Source: Flaveria trinervia (Eukaryota; Streptophyta; Magnoliopsida; Asterales; Asteraceae). From it: 64,000 nucleotides of DNA. The notes beneath the pieces are model-generated. The model was not told where the DNA came from and searched no databases. It worked only from the letters and a program-made list of their open reading frames with translations. Numbering within the stretch: position 1 is the first letter of the stretch; every line of letters begins with the position of its first letter. A program made the translations under genes and the position numbers. Below are positions 44,265 to 56,147 of this stretch, piece after piece. Location of the stretch: NCBI GenBank assembly GCA_025506515.1, contig CM046453.1, positions 29,661,558-29,725,557 of the forward strand, read 5' to 3'.

Positions 44265-44906
44265 TTATTCTAGCTGCAGCATACCAAGCCTTAACACTAG
44301 GTTTTGGAAAGTCGAACTATCCAAAGGCTTAGTAAAAATGCCTGCAAGCTCATCAGCACTAGGCACAAACTTTGGATCAATCAGACCTTTTTCAAAACAG
44401 TCCCTAATAAAATGATGTCTGATCTCAATATGTTTGGTCCTAGAGTGCTGGACAGGATTCTTGACAATGCAAAGAGCTGAAGCACTGTCCATTAATAATG
44501 GAGTCTTAGTCTCTGTAATGCCATAATCCAAAAGTTGGTTCTGAAGCCAGAGTACCTGAGAAGTACAGCTTGCAACAGCAATGTGTCTGCTTCAGCAGTG
44601 GATGTAGCAACAGATGTTTGTTTCTACTCTGCCAAGAAATCAAACAGTTGCCTAGGAATTGACATCCACCAGAAGTTGACTTTCTAGTTAACTTACACCC
44701 TGCATAGTCACTATCAGAAAAAGCAACCAATTGTAAGAGTGTCCAGTGGAATACCATAAACCTAGAGATTGTGTATCTTGTAGATATCTAAAGATCTGTT
44801 TAACTGCAGTCAAGTGAGACTCTTTAGGAGCAGCCTGAAATCTAGCACAAACACACGTTGCAAACATAATCTGGTCTAGAAGCTGTTAAGTACATCAAGG
44901 ACCCAA
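44265..44906 (-). pseudogene. pol: Copia G RNase H
   Basis: 44506-44757 has AFSDSDYAGCKLTRKSTSGG (first Asp). A frameshift near 44590 breaks the AEAEY segment, where bases are lost relative to copia B (AATGTGTCTGC against AATGTACTCTGC). 44265-44531 is open: LLMDSASALCIVKNP, KHIEIRHHFIRDCF, SADELAGIFTKPL, so Asp and final Asp remain. Upstream thumb sequence (44760-44906) is also shifted. Confidence 0.82.
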
Positions 44907-46181
44907 TCATACATCTGTAAAGTGTTTCATCAACAGCTTTACCTTTCTGATCTGCATCCAGTTGTGTGGTGTTGCACATGGGAGTAGAACAGGGCTTACA
45001 ATTTTGTAAATCAAACTATTCAAAAGATCTTTTGTATATTTAGACTGATGAATGAAAGTCCCGTCAGCCTTTTGTTTGATTTGCAATCCTAGAAAGAACT
45101 GTAATTCTCCCATTGCACTCATTTCAAACTTCTTATAGATTAAATTTGTAAAGTCATCACACAACTGGGGATCAGAGGATGCAAAAGTAATATCATCAAC
45201 ATAAATTTGAACAAGTAGTTTATGCTGATCCACCTTCTTAATGAATAAAGTTTTATCTATGGAGCCTCTAGTGAAATTATTTTGAAGAGAAAAATTTGAT
45301 AATGTCTCATACCAGGCTCTAGGAGCTTGTTTCAACCCATAAAGAGCCTTATCAAGCTTGTATACCCAATCTGGATGTTTATTATCCTCAAAACCTGGTG
45401 GTTGACATACATAAACTTCTTCTTTTATTTTACCATATAAAAATGCACTTTTAACATCCATTTGAAAAAGTTTAAGATTGTGGAATGCAGCATAGGCTAA
45501 GAATAATCTAATAGCCTCCAGTCTGGCTACAGGGGCAAAGGTCTCATCATAATCAATACCTTCTTGTGAAAACCCCTGAACAACCAGTCTGGCCTTGTTC
45601 TTAACAATAAGCCCATTTTCATCAGTTTTGTTCCTAAACACCCATTTAGTGCCTATTGCACACTTACCTGGGGGTAGAGGAACCAGTTCCCACACTTGTT
45701 GTTTCTTGAACTGAAGTAGCTCAAGCTGCATGGCTTCCACCCATCCATTGTCTCTCAAAGCAACATAATAGTTCTTTGGCTCTTTCTGACTGATGAAGAG
45801 AGCATAGAAGCACAAGTTAGACAATTGACTTCTAGTTGAGATGCCAGCATTGATACCACCAATGATTTGAGACATGTGATTCTTTAGTTCTTGGTGCATA
45901 ATAAGATCAGTGCAAGTGTTTGTAGCCGGTTCAGCATCAGCAGATGTTGATTCAGATTGTTGAAACCAAGTATTAGATGGCAAATCAAACGATGTAGAGG
46001 AATAAGAAATCTCATCAGCATTTGTTGTGGATGGAGCTGCTGAAGGTACAGGAACATCAAGTTTAGCAGACAGGCAGTTGGTCACTGAACTTGAAAAGGT
46101 GAGTACTGATATCATCATCATCTTCAGTACCATCAGGTGGAAGACTTGCTGCAGAAGATGATTTATCCACATGATCTGCAA
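44907..46181 (-). CDS. pol: Copia G linker and reverse transcriptase (424 aa open)
   Basis: The most intact RT in the window. Linker: MHQELKNHMSQIIGGINAG, TRSQLSNLCFY. RT: VALRDNGWVEAMQLELLQF, KWVFRNKTDENG, VQGFSQEGIDYDETFAPVAR, motif A FQMDVKSAFLYGKI, PPGFEDNKHPDWVYKLDKAL, YGLKQAPRAWYE, the catalytic YVDD at 45192-45203, EMSAMGELQFFLGLQIKQ. All catalytic Asp residues are present. It ends by frameshift in the thumb at 44907. As part of the polyprotein it has no own start; the first Met is internal to the linker. RT copies the element RNA to DNA. Confidence 0.88.
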   Translation of the reverse strand: MQIMWINHLLQQVFHLMVLKMMMISVLTFSSSVTNCLSAKLDVPVPSAAPSTTNADEISYSSTSFDLPSNTWFQQSESTSADAEPATNTCTDLIMHQELKNHMSQIIGGINAGISTRSQLSNLCFYALFISQKEPKNYYVALRDNGWVEAMQLELLQFKKQQVWELVPLPPGKCAIGTKWVFRNKTDENGLIVKNKARLVVQGFSQEGIDYDETFAPVARLEAIRLFLAYAAFHNLKLFQMDVKSAFLYGKIKEEVYVCQPPGFEDNKHPDWVYKLDKALYGLKQAPRAWYETLSNFSLQNNFTRGSIDKTLFIKKVDQHKLLVQIYVDDITFASSDPQLCDDFTNLIYKKFEMSAMGELQFFLGLQIKQKADGTFIHQSKYTKDLLNSLIYKIVSPVLLPCATPHNWMQIRKVKLLMKHFTDV

Positions 46182-47550
46182 CAGCTAGAGTTTGATAAGG
46201 AGCATATTGCAGTATGTCCAGATCAAACAACTCCACAGGGTTTTGTGGAATTTTATCCTTAGGAGATTCATTGAATTTCACATGCAAGGTTTCTTCAACT
46301 ATCTTTGTTCTGCAGTTGAAGACTCTATAAGCCTTGCAAGTGGATGAATAACCTACAAAATACCCTGCATCCACCTTAGGATCAATTTGTGGAGTTGACC
46401 CTTTGTGTTGAGAATGAAACAAGGACATCCAAAGGCTCTGAAGAATGAAATCAAAGGAGCCAAATGATGTAGAGCTTCATATGGAGTCTTCATCAACCTC
46501 TGATTTACTGACACTCTATTCTGCACATAGCAAGCTGTATTGACAGCTTCATCCCAAAAGGTCAAAGGCAAACCAGAGTCAGCCAACATGGACCTTGCAG
46601 CTTCAATTAAAGTCTGTTCTTTCTCTCCACTACTCCATTTTGTTCTGGAGTCCTTGAAATGCTAAACTTCCTTTTGATTCCTTTTGAAAGGTAAAAATTA
46701 TCAAGTGTATGGTTTCTGAATTCAGTACCATTGTCACTCCTTATACACTTGACTGATAGGGAATACTGCTTCTCAACATACAGCACAAAGTTTGTAATCT
46801 TCTGAGCAACCTCATCCTTTGAATGTAGAAAGAAAGTCCATACGAATCTGGAGTAATCATCCACAATTACCAGATAGTATTTCTTCTTTGCCATGCTCAT
46901 CACTCTCATAGGACCAAATAGATCCATGTGCAGTAACGGCAAGCAGGCAGTGGACTTAGGTTCTTCATTGAGAGGGAACGAAACTTTGTGTTGTTTTCCT
47001 TTCAAGCAAGCAGTGCAGGCTTCATCACAGTGGAACTCCTTATTGATAAACCTCTCACTAAATGATTTTGGATCAGCTAGTTCATGTTTCTGAGATTAAC
47101 ATGACCCAGCCTTCTATGCCATAGTTTAGATTCCTGAAGAGAGGCTTTGGAGAACAGGCATGGATGACCTTCAATTCAATCTCTTTGACAAATCCAAGGC
47201 ATACACTCTTCAATCATGTTGCCTTCAGGAGATATGTTCATCCATTACCTTGTCAATCAGCCTCAGAACTTGGGAAGACAGAATCTTGTAGTTCTGGCTT
47301 GTGAAAAGTGCAGCATGCCCTTTACACACATCTGACTGACACTCAGCAGATTATACTTGAGATTCTCCACATGGTTGACATCATCAAACGGATTTGTCCA
47401 TTTGACACATATCCTTCCCAATGATGTAACCTCTGGCATCATTTCAAATGAAAAAATCCCTTCTCCTTGAGAGTAGTCATTAAGAAGAGAACTGCTCCCA
47501 GTCATATGCATAGATCCTCCACTGTCACATATCAGATGCTCCTTTGGCAT
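46182..47550 (-). pseudogene. pol: Copia G protease and integrase
   Basis: Protease: CDSGGSMHMTGSSS (Asp kept, about 47512-47526). Pre-integrase: LKYNLLSVSQMCVKG in 47263-47550. Integrase core 46607-47005 (132 aa open): CLKGKQHKVSF-type Cys segment just upstream, LLHMDLFGPMRV (Asp), DDYSRFVWTFFLHSKDE, IRSDNGTEFRNH (Asp), EQNGVVERKN (Glu). C-terminal part: AVNTACYVQNRV, FFRAFGCPCFILNTK, GYFVGYSSTCKAYRVF. Frameshifts near 46385, 46610, 47090 and 47380. The triad is complete across frames. Confidence 0.85.
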
Positions 47551-47574
47551 GTTGAAGAACCCTGCATAAAGAAA

Positions 47575-50402
47575 CTAATTAGATTTGAGACCCAAACCTT
47601 CTTGGTTTTGGGTCTGTTTTATCAACAGATGCAACCATAACTGTTTCTTATGATTAATAGTTGATGAAGAAGGAGATGGTGCTGAAATGGATTCTTTGGA
47701 TTTGGGCTTGGAATGCCTTTTCAGTGATTTGATCACAGGTGCATCTAGTTGGTTAACTCTCCCCAACAAATGGAACCTTCATAACAAGTTGTGTCTGATT
47801 TGTAGCCAAAGCTTTCAGCTCTTGTGACATATCAGTACTTGTGTTTGATGAGTTCCTGTGATCTACCATTTCTCCTTAAAATTAACAGACTTGGTCTGAT
47901 GTTTATCATGAGGAGTACCATCAGCTATTTTGTGATGAACCTTATCCTTCTTTTTGATTTGGTTGCAGGCTTGGGTTTATCACAATGGAATGATTGCGGT
48001 ACAAACTTGGTCTCAAACTCAGTTTTCATTTCATCCATCTGGATTTTAATGAGCTTATCTCTGTTGAGTTGGAACCCTTTCTGTACCAACATTCATCAGA
48101 AAGATGATTGAATTTACCACATATTTCACATGGCTTACTCTTCATCTTGGATTGATCAACTGCTGATGAGGAAACTACTGAAGGTGGCTCTTCAGAACTT
48201 TCCTCATTTCAGTAATTTTGTTCAGTACTGAAGAATCTGTAACAACTGAAGAGTTGTTTTCAGTGTTCATTGCCAGCAGTTGTTAATCGATTTATTTCAG
48301 CTGATTTGAAATGCTTTTCAGTTGTTGTAACTTCCCTTCACTACTTAAGTACTTTGAGGGACACATGAAATACTCAGCTTCATGTGCTTATCAGTAGTTA
48401 ACCATCAGCCATTTACTTGCTGAGGTATCACCCCTATCTCATCTTGTGATTTTGGGAGATCACTTGTGGATAATGCACATGATAATGTGGTTTGGAGATT
48501 GCTTTACCTTTCAGATTTTACTATTGTTTTGGAGAAAAATCTGTTGGAGGTGCAATATGGTTATAACCAATTCCAAACTCACATTCGAAGCAGATTGCTT
48601 ACTGAGCAGCTTTCAAATCCCTTGCATGATGACACCCAGCGGTCACACTCAACTTGGGTAACTGCAAGTTTTTCTTTGAGTTCGTTATGGTTCTCAAGAA
48701 TGACTCTAGCTTAGCCTTTTCATCATTTAATTGGTATTTAAGCTTATAAATCTCATCATCTTTGTCCTTAAGGACAGACTCATATTCAGCTTTTTTTTTG
48801 GAAATAGTTTGCTCAAGCTCTAGATTTTGATTAATTACAGCTACATTTGCTTCTCTAATAGAGACAAATGCATCTATGCAAGATTCAGAACACAGCTTGG
48901 CTTAGCCTCAGAGATACCTGGGTTACCTATGAAGAAGATGCATTGGAGCATGAACCCTCAGTAGATTCCAGGGCCATGAGAGCAAGATTCCAAAAAGGAT
49001 GTTCACCACCATGTTGACCATCACCTGTAAATAATTGCTCAGTACCAGAGAGATCATCTAGTAAACTGCTCTAGTCAACATTCAGGGGTGAAAAAGCTGT
49101 GATGAGGTTGTGATTGAGATGGTAGAGGCTCAGGTAATGCTTGTGGTTGTTGTGCAGTAGGAACTTGAACTGGATTTGGCTGAGGCATGTAATAGCAAGG
49201 ATACGGATATGACATTGGACCCTGAGGGACAAAATATGCAGGCGAAGCAGGTGTGAATGATGACCAGAACTAGCAGGTTGTTGCCCCCTGTTTGTGGACT
49301 AGTGCTTGGAAAGTCATAGAGGGTGCAAAGGAGTTAGATCCAGATGATCTACACTCTCTTGCAAAGTGTCCAAGCCTTTGGCATTGTGACACCTCAACTT
49401 ACTCTTGTCAAAACCAACTTTGGTTTTGCCAGAGAGTCCTGGAAATTTCTGACAGTCCTTGTAAAACTTCTGAGATCTGATATTAATCAAGGCCATTTGG
49501 CTCAGAATATCCATCTCTTCTAGATCATCATCAGCTATTCCTTTCAAATCATCCATGATATAACATAAATTGTCACTATTACAGCCTGAGTGACTATCAA
49601 CACCAACAAATGCATGATCTGAACTGTTTGAAGAGAATCTATATGCTCATCATAATTACTTTCAGATGCAGCATATTTTGACTCATGACCAACCAAGGCA
49701 GTGTTCCCTGGTATAAATTATCAGTGAGCTTTCCTGATGATGCCAGTTTCCTTTTCTGCTTTATCTCTCTCTTAAATGTAAGCAGTTCCCATGAAGTTGG
49801 GTGAGAGATAGTTTATCTAGATTTGCACTGGAGCGTAGGACAATAGTGTATGTGTCCCATCTCTCAGGCAGTGATCTGAGGAATGTTGTTCATAGATATG
49901 GTATATTATGTTTGACCATTTTTAGCTCAGAGATCAAACAGGAAAAATGCTCAAACTGTTGAGTCAGTGTCTCACCTTCCTATGAGAGAATGTTTCATAT
50001 GTTGTTGGGCAAGATTTCTCTATTGTTTGCTAAGACCTCATCAGTTCACCGAATTGTTCCTTCAGTGCATTCAGAGGTCATGAGCAGTTTCATGATGCAT
50101 AAGCCGGAATAGATTTCATTCGGCAGTGCCATGGCCAGAATTCCATGGGCTTTAGCATCAATCTCAAACAGTTTCCGATCTTCATCTGAGTATTGTTCCT
50201 TCTTCTTCGGAACCATTTGATTGGTTTCCGGATTGTTCACCATAGGCTTATGTGGACCATGTACCACTGATGTCCAACAACCTGAACTGTTAACAGACAG
50301 GTGATGAAGCATTCTTCGTTGCCATATGTTATACTCAGTCCTAACTAGCATCGGAGGCTTGGTTGCGAAACCGGTATTGTGAGGGTCATTAGGAGTAGTC
50401 AT
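47575..50402 (-). pseudogene. gag: Copia G gag with two zinc knuckles
   Basis: Starts MTTPNDPHNTG at 50402 and is parallel to copia B: NIWQRRMLHHL, AMALPNEIYSGL (50046-50423 frame), then shifted frames. Knuckle 1 (about 49347-49390) reads C-x2-C-x4-H-x4-C only after allowing one lost base in CACAATGC. DDLKGIADDDLEEMDILSQ precedes it. Knuckle 2 near 48110-48150 has CEIC/H/C pattern residues (CEICGKFNHLSDEC on the minus strand). Many one-base losses in 47.6-50.4 kb against copia B; some may be sequencing errors. Confidence 0.75.
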
Positions 50403-50615
50403 TCTCAGATTCAACCAAATCAATAAGTTTTAACAAATTTAGAACAGAACACAACAGACCAAATAGAACCAAGAGAAAACAAAACGCAATAAAACGAAAG
50501 TAGCAGAAATTCAATTTAACTATAACCAATTCTTGCAATTATGCCAATTCAATCAAATGCAGATATCGATTAGCAGTTTCAATGATCAATAGTTACATCA
50601 ATCAATGATTAACCT

Positions 50616-50627
50616 GCTCTGATACCA
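50616..50627 (-). other. Copia G primer binding site
   Basis: TGGTATCAGAGC on the minus strand, two bases from the LTR. The leader to gag is about 210 bases and A-rich. Confidence 0.92.
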
Positions 50628-50629
50628 AT

Positions 50630-51597
50630 TGTTAGGATCGGTGATCTACGTTTGATTGATTAGTGAGTATTGCAGCGGAAATTAAACAATGAATTAGAAA
50701 ATTCACAGAACATTTGATATTCAAAGTAAGAGCAAACGATTATAGAAAGAATTCTGCAAATCAAATATTTCATTCAATACGCGCTTTCGTGTGGCAAAAT
50801 GTCACACTTACAATCAGGTCAATCATCCCTTATATAAGAATGTCGTGGTGGAGCATTCCTTATATAGGAGATGTGACGTCTGCTGATGTCATTTGATAGT
50901 GACATCTAACAGAATTATTCAAACTACTAAAGTTACACAACTACTAAAGATGTTAAAACAGCTGACATCTTCTTACAAAAATACTAGTGTTAAACGTCAC
51001 TACAACTACTGAAAGAAACTACTGAAACTACAACGACTGAAGAACATGCTCGTCAGTCTTTTATAGATACTGAAACATAAAGAAACTACTGAAAGGAAAC
51101 CATCACAACAACTAAGAATGCTTCTTCAGCTGTTGTAACAAACTCTGAAGGCTTCAGTACTTGTACTTGAACTTCAGCTGTTGTTATCAGTTGATGTCTT
51201 TAGTCTTTGTACTTCAGCTGTTGATCTTCAGTACTTTAGTCTTCAGCTGTTGATCTTCAGACTTTGGTCTTCAGCTGTTGAAGTCTTCAGTACTTTAGTC
51301 TTCAGCTGTTGAAGTCTTCAGTACTTTAGTCTTCAGCTGTTGATCTTCAGACTTTGGTCTTCAGCTGTTGAAGTCTTCAGTACTTTAGTCTTCAGTTGTT
51401 GAAGTCTTCAGTACTTTAGTCTTCAGCTGTTGAAGTCTTCAGTACTTTAGTCTTCAGCTGTTGATCTTCAGACTTTGGTCTTCAGCTGTTGAAGTCTTCA
51501 GTCTTTTTAAAACAGCAGATCAAGTCTTCAGCATTGTTGTGTGTCTGTGGACTTAGAGGTTTTTCTGATCAGGCTCAGTGGTTCTTTTGGTCCAATA
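50630..51597 (-). repeat. Copia G 5' LTR (968 bp)
   Basis: Pair of 41220-42202 with the same tandem repeat. It shows many one-base losses in A, T or G runs relative to the 3' copy (for example around 50930-51110 and 51530-51560) and a TA end. Confidence 0.92.
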
Positions 51598-51602
51598 GTC
51601 TT
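51598..51602. repeat. Target duplication of copia G, right copy (GTCTT)
   Basis: Directly follows the LTR end at 51597; copia F extra ORF resumes. Confidence 0.9.
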
Positions 51603-54600
51603 CTACACCACAGAGACTTCGCTCAAAGTAGTGACTTAGTGAGGCTTCGTCTTGATTGCCTTAAACTCCTCAAGGGAGAGATGTTAAGAAGGCTGAAGGG
51701 ATGGTGTTTGGATGGTAATTAGGCAGGTTTAGGTTCAGAGGTTCTGGCTAGTGTTTTGGGTGGATAATGGGAAGTTTAGTGGTTGAGGTGAGGGATTAGT
51801 TGTGGGTAATGATGTGGGTTCAGGGTGAAGGTTCAGGTTGTGGTGGGTAAAAGCAGTGAAGGTCATCCCTTTTACCCTCTATACATCTCTTTCCTTTTCC
51901 CCAACCAGATGTCAGCCTTAATTTCACTGACAATCCGTTGAAGTGTCCTTTCAGACATAGGACCCACCTGCCTACCAGAGAAGCCATGAAGCCCGAAGAT
52001 AGTCTTCATCCATGCTTTTCTAGTGAGCTTCTTGGAGGCAGTGACCCTAGCCCTTCTTCCTTCTTCTTTTCTCTGGCCTTTTCTTTTGCTACCTCTTCCT
52101 TTATTTCTCCATTTGATCCTGCTCTTTGTTATAGAGCCGAGGATCGTATCACATTGTGTGGAGAGAGTTCTTGAAGATCAAAGCCTCTAGAGAGTAGGAA
52201 GTTTATCCTGTCTCTCCTCAGCTACAATTCAGCCTCCTTCTGTTCTCTTCCTCTACCTCTAAGGCCAACCTGGCTTCTTTCTTCAAGTCTCAGCCTGGTT
52301 GCCTTCTCCAGATCCACCAACTCCTCTAATGATAGCAGGAGTATTTCTTCATTGGTAGCTCCCATTTCAATGAGCTGGTCAATGATCTGCTCTCTTCTTT
52401 ATTGATGACAACCTCCTGATTGGAAGCAGCTGCTTTTGTACTGGCAGCTAGCAACTTCTCAGCCTAAAGTCTTCCTTTCTTCTTAAGTTTCTCAATCTTC
52501 TCCTCCTCCTGAAGCTCTTCCGCAGTCATCTTCCTTTTACCTTTGTCTTTTGAAGATCCTGACTGTGGTGGTTCTTGGGGAGAGGTCTCTGATTGTGAGA
52601 GAGTCAGAGATGGTGTCTAAGATGGAGGTGCAATTGGAAAGTCCTCACTGCTCACCTCAGATGCCATTTCCAGGATAGCATCTGTGATGATCAGTTCCTT
52701 GGACATTTTGAACAGTCCTTCCGCAGCTTCCATTTCAGCTTTGGAATTCAGCTTGTTCTTCTGAGGCTTTAACTTCAACTTCAGAAGTTAAGGAGATGCA
52801 GATTCTATCCCAATTGTTTCAGTTGCTAGGCCATCAGTCCCATTTCCCCTTCGAATTGAATCTTAGGTTCCATGAGGACCTTAGGTTTCCCACTTCTTCC
52901 ACAGTGGTAGAAGGTGGTCAGCCTTTGAAACTCTTCTACTCCAAAGTAGATCATCGCAGCATCATGGCTTGGCTGCTCAAAGGAAGATCTTAACAGAACT
53001 TGGTGAAGAGTGGTAGAGATCACTGAGCATCCTTGGATCAATCTGAAGAGTGACTTGAGATGTTTCAGGAACAGAGATGATGGGAGAAGAAGATGTTGAA
53101 GTTGAAGGTCGGCTCTGTGGTTCTTATGTGTTTGTCTTGAACATTCTCCCCTTTTTGGTAGCATCATCTTGAGAGCTAGATGAGCTGGAGGAGGAAGTCA
53201 GTGAGACTGAATAGGTACATGCCTAACAGACCTCTCTGTCTGTTTCTCAGCTAGTTGAGCCTTGAGATTGTCAATCTCAAGTTGCTGAGTGGCAGACCTT
53301 GCCTCTAAAGTTAACCAGAGATTCCAGGTTTGAGACTTTAGAAAGAAGATCTTGAATGAGGAGTTGCATGCTTCCTCCTCATCTTATTTGAAGAATCACA
53401 GGGAGATGAGGTAACATACCTAGTATGTTCAGCCTCACCACCAGATGTGGTTTCTTGGCACCCTGGTTTCCCATGCTCAATGATGTCTCTTTCAGAGTCA
53501 TCAAAGGGCTGGTTTCCGTAGATTCAGTCTGAGAAATGTTACCACTGTCCACAAGGTCCATTGAGGCACCTTCTGTAGGGGCAGCTGAATCTACATGAGT
53601 CCCCTCCACATCAGTGGGACTCACCTCAGTTATTGGTTGCTGATGGGGGCTAGAGATAAAGGATTTCTTCGGGCTTTGTTGATCTTGAAGTGGGTATTGT
53701 AGATCAACTTCATTGCCATGGGAAAATGTTATCTTCATCAGTTTTAAACAGAAGGTCAGTGAAAGATAGGGAGGTAATCTACTGGAATTGAGCCTCTGGT
53801 GGGCCTGTCCCTTGTTGGCATCTTAGAAGAGTGTAAATACTCATTTTGAGGGCTGTTGGTTTGGTGTCGGGCTCATGGGTTGAGACTGAGGAGACTCAAA
53901 ACCAAATTGAGGTCAAAAGAGAAGGATGGAGAGACCTCTGACTGAGTGGGAGCCCATGTTTCCACTCTAGTCTTTTTGATTGAACAGGAGGGGCTTGTTC
54001 AATCAGAGTAGATTGAACAAGGGTTCGTTTGGGGCATCTTTGATAAGTGATGGTGATAGGTGGAGAAGGTAGTGTTAGCATTGTGGTGGAGGTTGTTGGT
54101 GTGGGTTATCACCTGGGGGTGAACAGGGATGTCACCAGGAGCTATGCGCTCAATCATACCTGGAAGCAGATGGTGTACCTCCAGTGAAGTTGGTGGATAC
54201 CTTCTTCAATGTCTTGAAGATGGTAGGCCGCATGTGGGGAACAGTCAGAGCAGCTGCACAGACAAGCATGCTCTGTCAACTCACAGTTGATTATGTGTTG
54301 AAGGAATCTGGGATACATGAAGATTGTTTCCCTTTGCAAATTCCCAATCAGATTTGAGAACACAATAGTGAGTAATTGAAGCGCAGGCCTCTCACCAGTC
54401 CATGAACTAAGCATCCTAGTTCATAAGGGATTTGATCCCATCCTCCGGATTTGTTGGACACGCAATGAAGAACAACATGCAGGAGGAACTTCCAATTGTA
54501 GGAGAAGTTGAACTTGTAAACAGTCGACCTGCTGATGTCTCCACCATATCCCATTAGGATATAAGTGCTATCCAAATCTTCCTTTGGGAATTCAGTAGGA

Positions 54601-54878
54601 GCTCCTTCATCGTGAAGCTCAAGGTGCTCCCTGATGAGTTGTTCAGTGATGATCAACTCCTGTCCACAGATGTTGGACCATAATACACAAATCCCATTTA
54701 GGGTTTCGACCTGACCATTTTCCCAAAATACTGCCATTTGGTTGGAGTAAATAGTGGGGTTAATAGTGAGGGTAGTGTAGTAGGTTGATTGGGTGAGAAA
54801 GGATATGATTTCAGAGAAGTCAGCATCTCTTGAAGAATCAAGAAGTGCGACTTGGTTGTGCTGAGGGTTGAGTGCCAT
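51603..54878 (-). pseudogene. Copia F extra ORF, N-terminal and middle part
   Basis: The 54348-54878 block (176 aa) is open from ATG 54878: ALNPQHNQVALLDSSRD, LTINPTIYSNQMAVFWENG, TLNGICVLWSNICGQELI, FNFSYNWKFLLHVVLHC; then in a shifted frame FSNLIGNLQRETIFMYPRFL. This is the best copy of the conserved head. After it come a Thr/Ser/Pro-rich stretch (53380-54080), a coiled-coil stretch (53160-53340), a Lys/Glu-rich block (52000-52560) and the GFSGRQVGP-like segment near 51960. Many frameshifts. From memory such heads (His-Asn, NPTIY, QFW, WKFLIHT, YPRFLQ) are common in predicted Asteraceae proteins. Confidence 0.72.
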
Positions 54879-55513
54879 TTGGAAAGATGAATGTGGATGA
54901 TTTGAGCTGGGGTAAAGTTGGAGAGGAGAAATTTCTAGGGCAGTAAAATTTGCAAGTAAGAAAATGAAATTGAGTAGTCGAGATTATTTAAAAGATTGTG
55001 GAATGGCGGTAATGGGGGTTAGGATAAGGTGATGTGATGGTTTAGTGGATGAAATGACAGTGGCGGTAAGGTTAAAATCAGTTAAATAATCTGACATCAT
55101 TAACAAAATCTTTGCTTTTTATAGTGTGGGGCCCAAGAGATTTACGTTACACAGTGAAATCTCTCTTCCGAGTGTAAAACATTTCCGAAGTAACATGTTT
55201 CCAAGGCATTCTTACTTCCGAAGCCAAAACTTTGCTTCTGAAGGTTAGAGTTGCTTCCGAATAGAGAATTTGTAAGTTTCGGAAGTAGATCTGATATACA
55301 ATCAATCGCTTCTTCCGAGGCCAAAAATCTTCCGAGAAGAAAGTTATCCTTTGAGAAATTTGCTTCGGAAGATATGAGAATGTCTTCCGAAGGTTAATTT
55401 CTCTTCGGAAGGAATTTACACTTAGAAAATTTCAGAGAGAATTTCTTGTAACAAGGCTTATGTTGTATTGACACAAGACTTACATATTAACAAGGTTTTC
55501 AAAAGAGATCAAA
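54879..55513 (-). promoter_or_regulatory. Copia F spacer: CTTCGGAAG array and TATA box before the extra ORF
   Basis: 635 non-coding bases. On the minus strand a CTTCCGAAG-type array (55440 to 55160, about ten units) is followed by CACTATAAAAAGC (TATA at 55115-55123), then about 240 bases to the extra-ORF ATG. The motif is the one found in the copia F LTR. Candidate internal promoter. Confidence 0.5.
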
Positions 55514-56147
55514 TTAATCAATGTTTATCATCCCAATAGCTATTATGAGATACTTGAATCTTTGTTCATCAAAAGCTTTGGTGAACAGATCAGCATATTG
55601 TTCATTTGAATAACTTTGATTAACTTGATTAGATTTTTCTCATTAAATCTCTAATGAAATGATACCTGATGTCAATATGCTTTGTTTTGGAGTGCTTCAC
55701 TCACCGGATTTTCAGTAATGGAGATAGCACTGTTGTTGTCAATATGGATAGGAGTACTCATAAAGTTAAATCCATAGTCTAACATCTGATTTTGAATCCA
55801 TAGCAGTTGAGCACAGCAGCTAGCAGCACAATGTATTCAGCTTCAGCAGTTGATGTAGAGACACAGGATTGTTTCTTGCATTGCCATGAAGATCCTTCCA
55901 CCAAGAAATTGACATCCTCCTGATGTTGATTTCTTGTCAACATTGCAGCCTCCATAGTCACTGTCAAGTATCCATAAAGATTGAAATCCTTGTTTCTGGG
56001 ATACCAGAGACCTAGTTTAGGTGTTCCTTTGAGGTATCTGAGGATTCTCTTAACAGCAGCTAGGTGAGACACCTTTGGAGCAGCCTGATATCTTGCACAA
56101 ATGCAAGTAACAAACATGATATCAAGTCTACTGGCTGTTAGATACAT
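55514..56147 (-). pseudogene. pol: Copia F RNase H and RT thumb
   Basis: 55779-56147 has MYLTASRLDIMFVTCICARY, KRILRYLKGTPKLGLWYPRN and GYLTVTMEAAM, the last a frameshifted DSDYGGC. STAEAEYI keeps Glu. The rest (IHIDNNSAISITENP, KHIDIRYHFI, FTKAF) can be read in other frames down to the stop at 55514. Three or more frameshifts. Confidence 0.82.

Larger units (their letters stand above)
41220..51597 (-). mobile_element. Copia G: full-length element inside copia F, 10.38 kb
   Basis: Minus-strand element of the copia B family with LTRs of 983 and 968 bp, target duplication GTCTT, primer site at 50616-50627, gag, protease, integrase, RT, RNase H and a shortened extra ORF. The outer LTR end is TA instead of CA at 51597. 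Compared with copia B it lacks about 2.1 kb from the N-terminal half of the extra ORF and its TATA box. It is the youngest layer of the nest. Confidence 0.92.
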
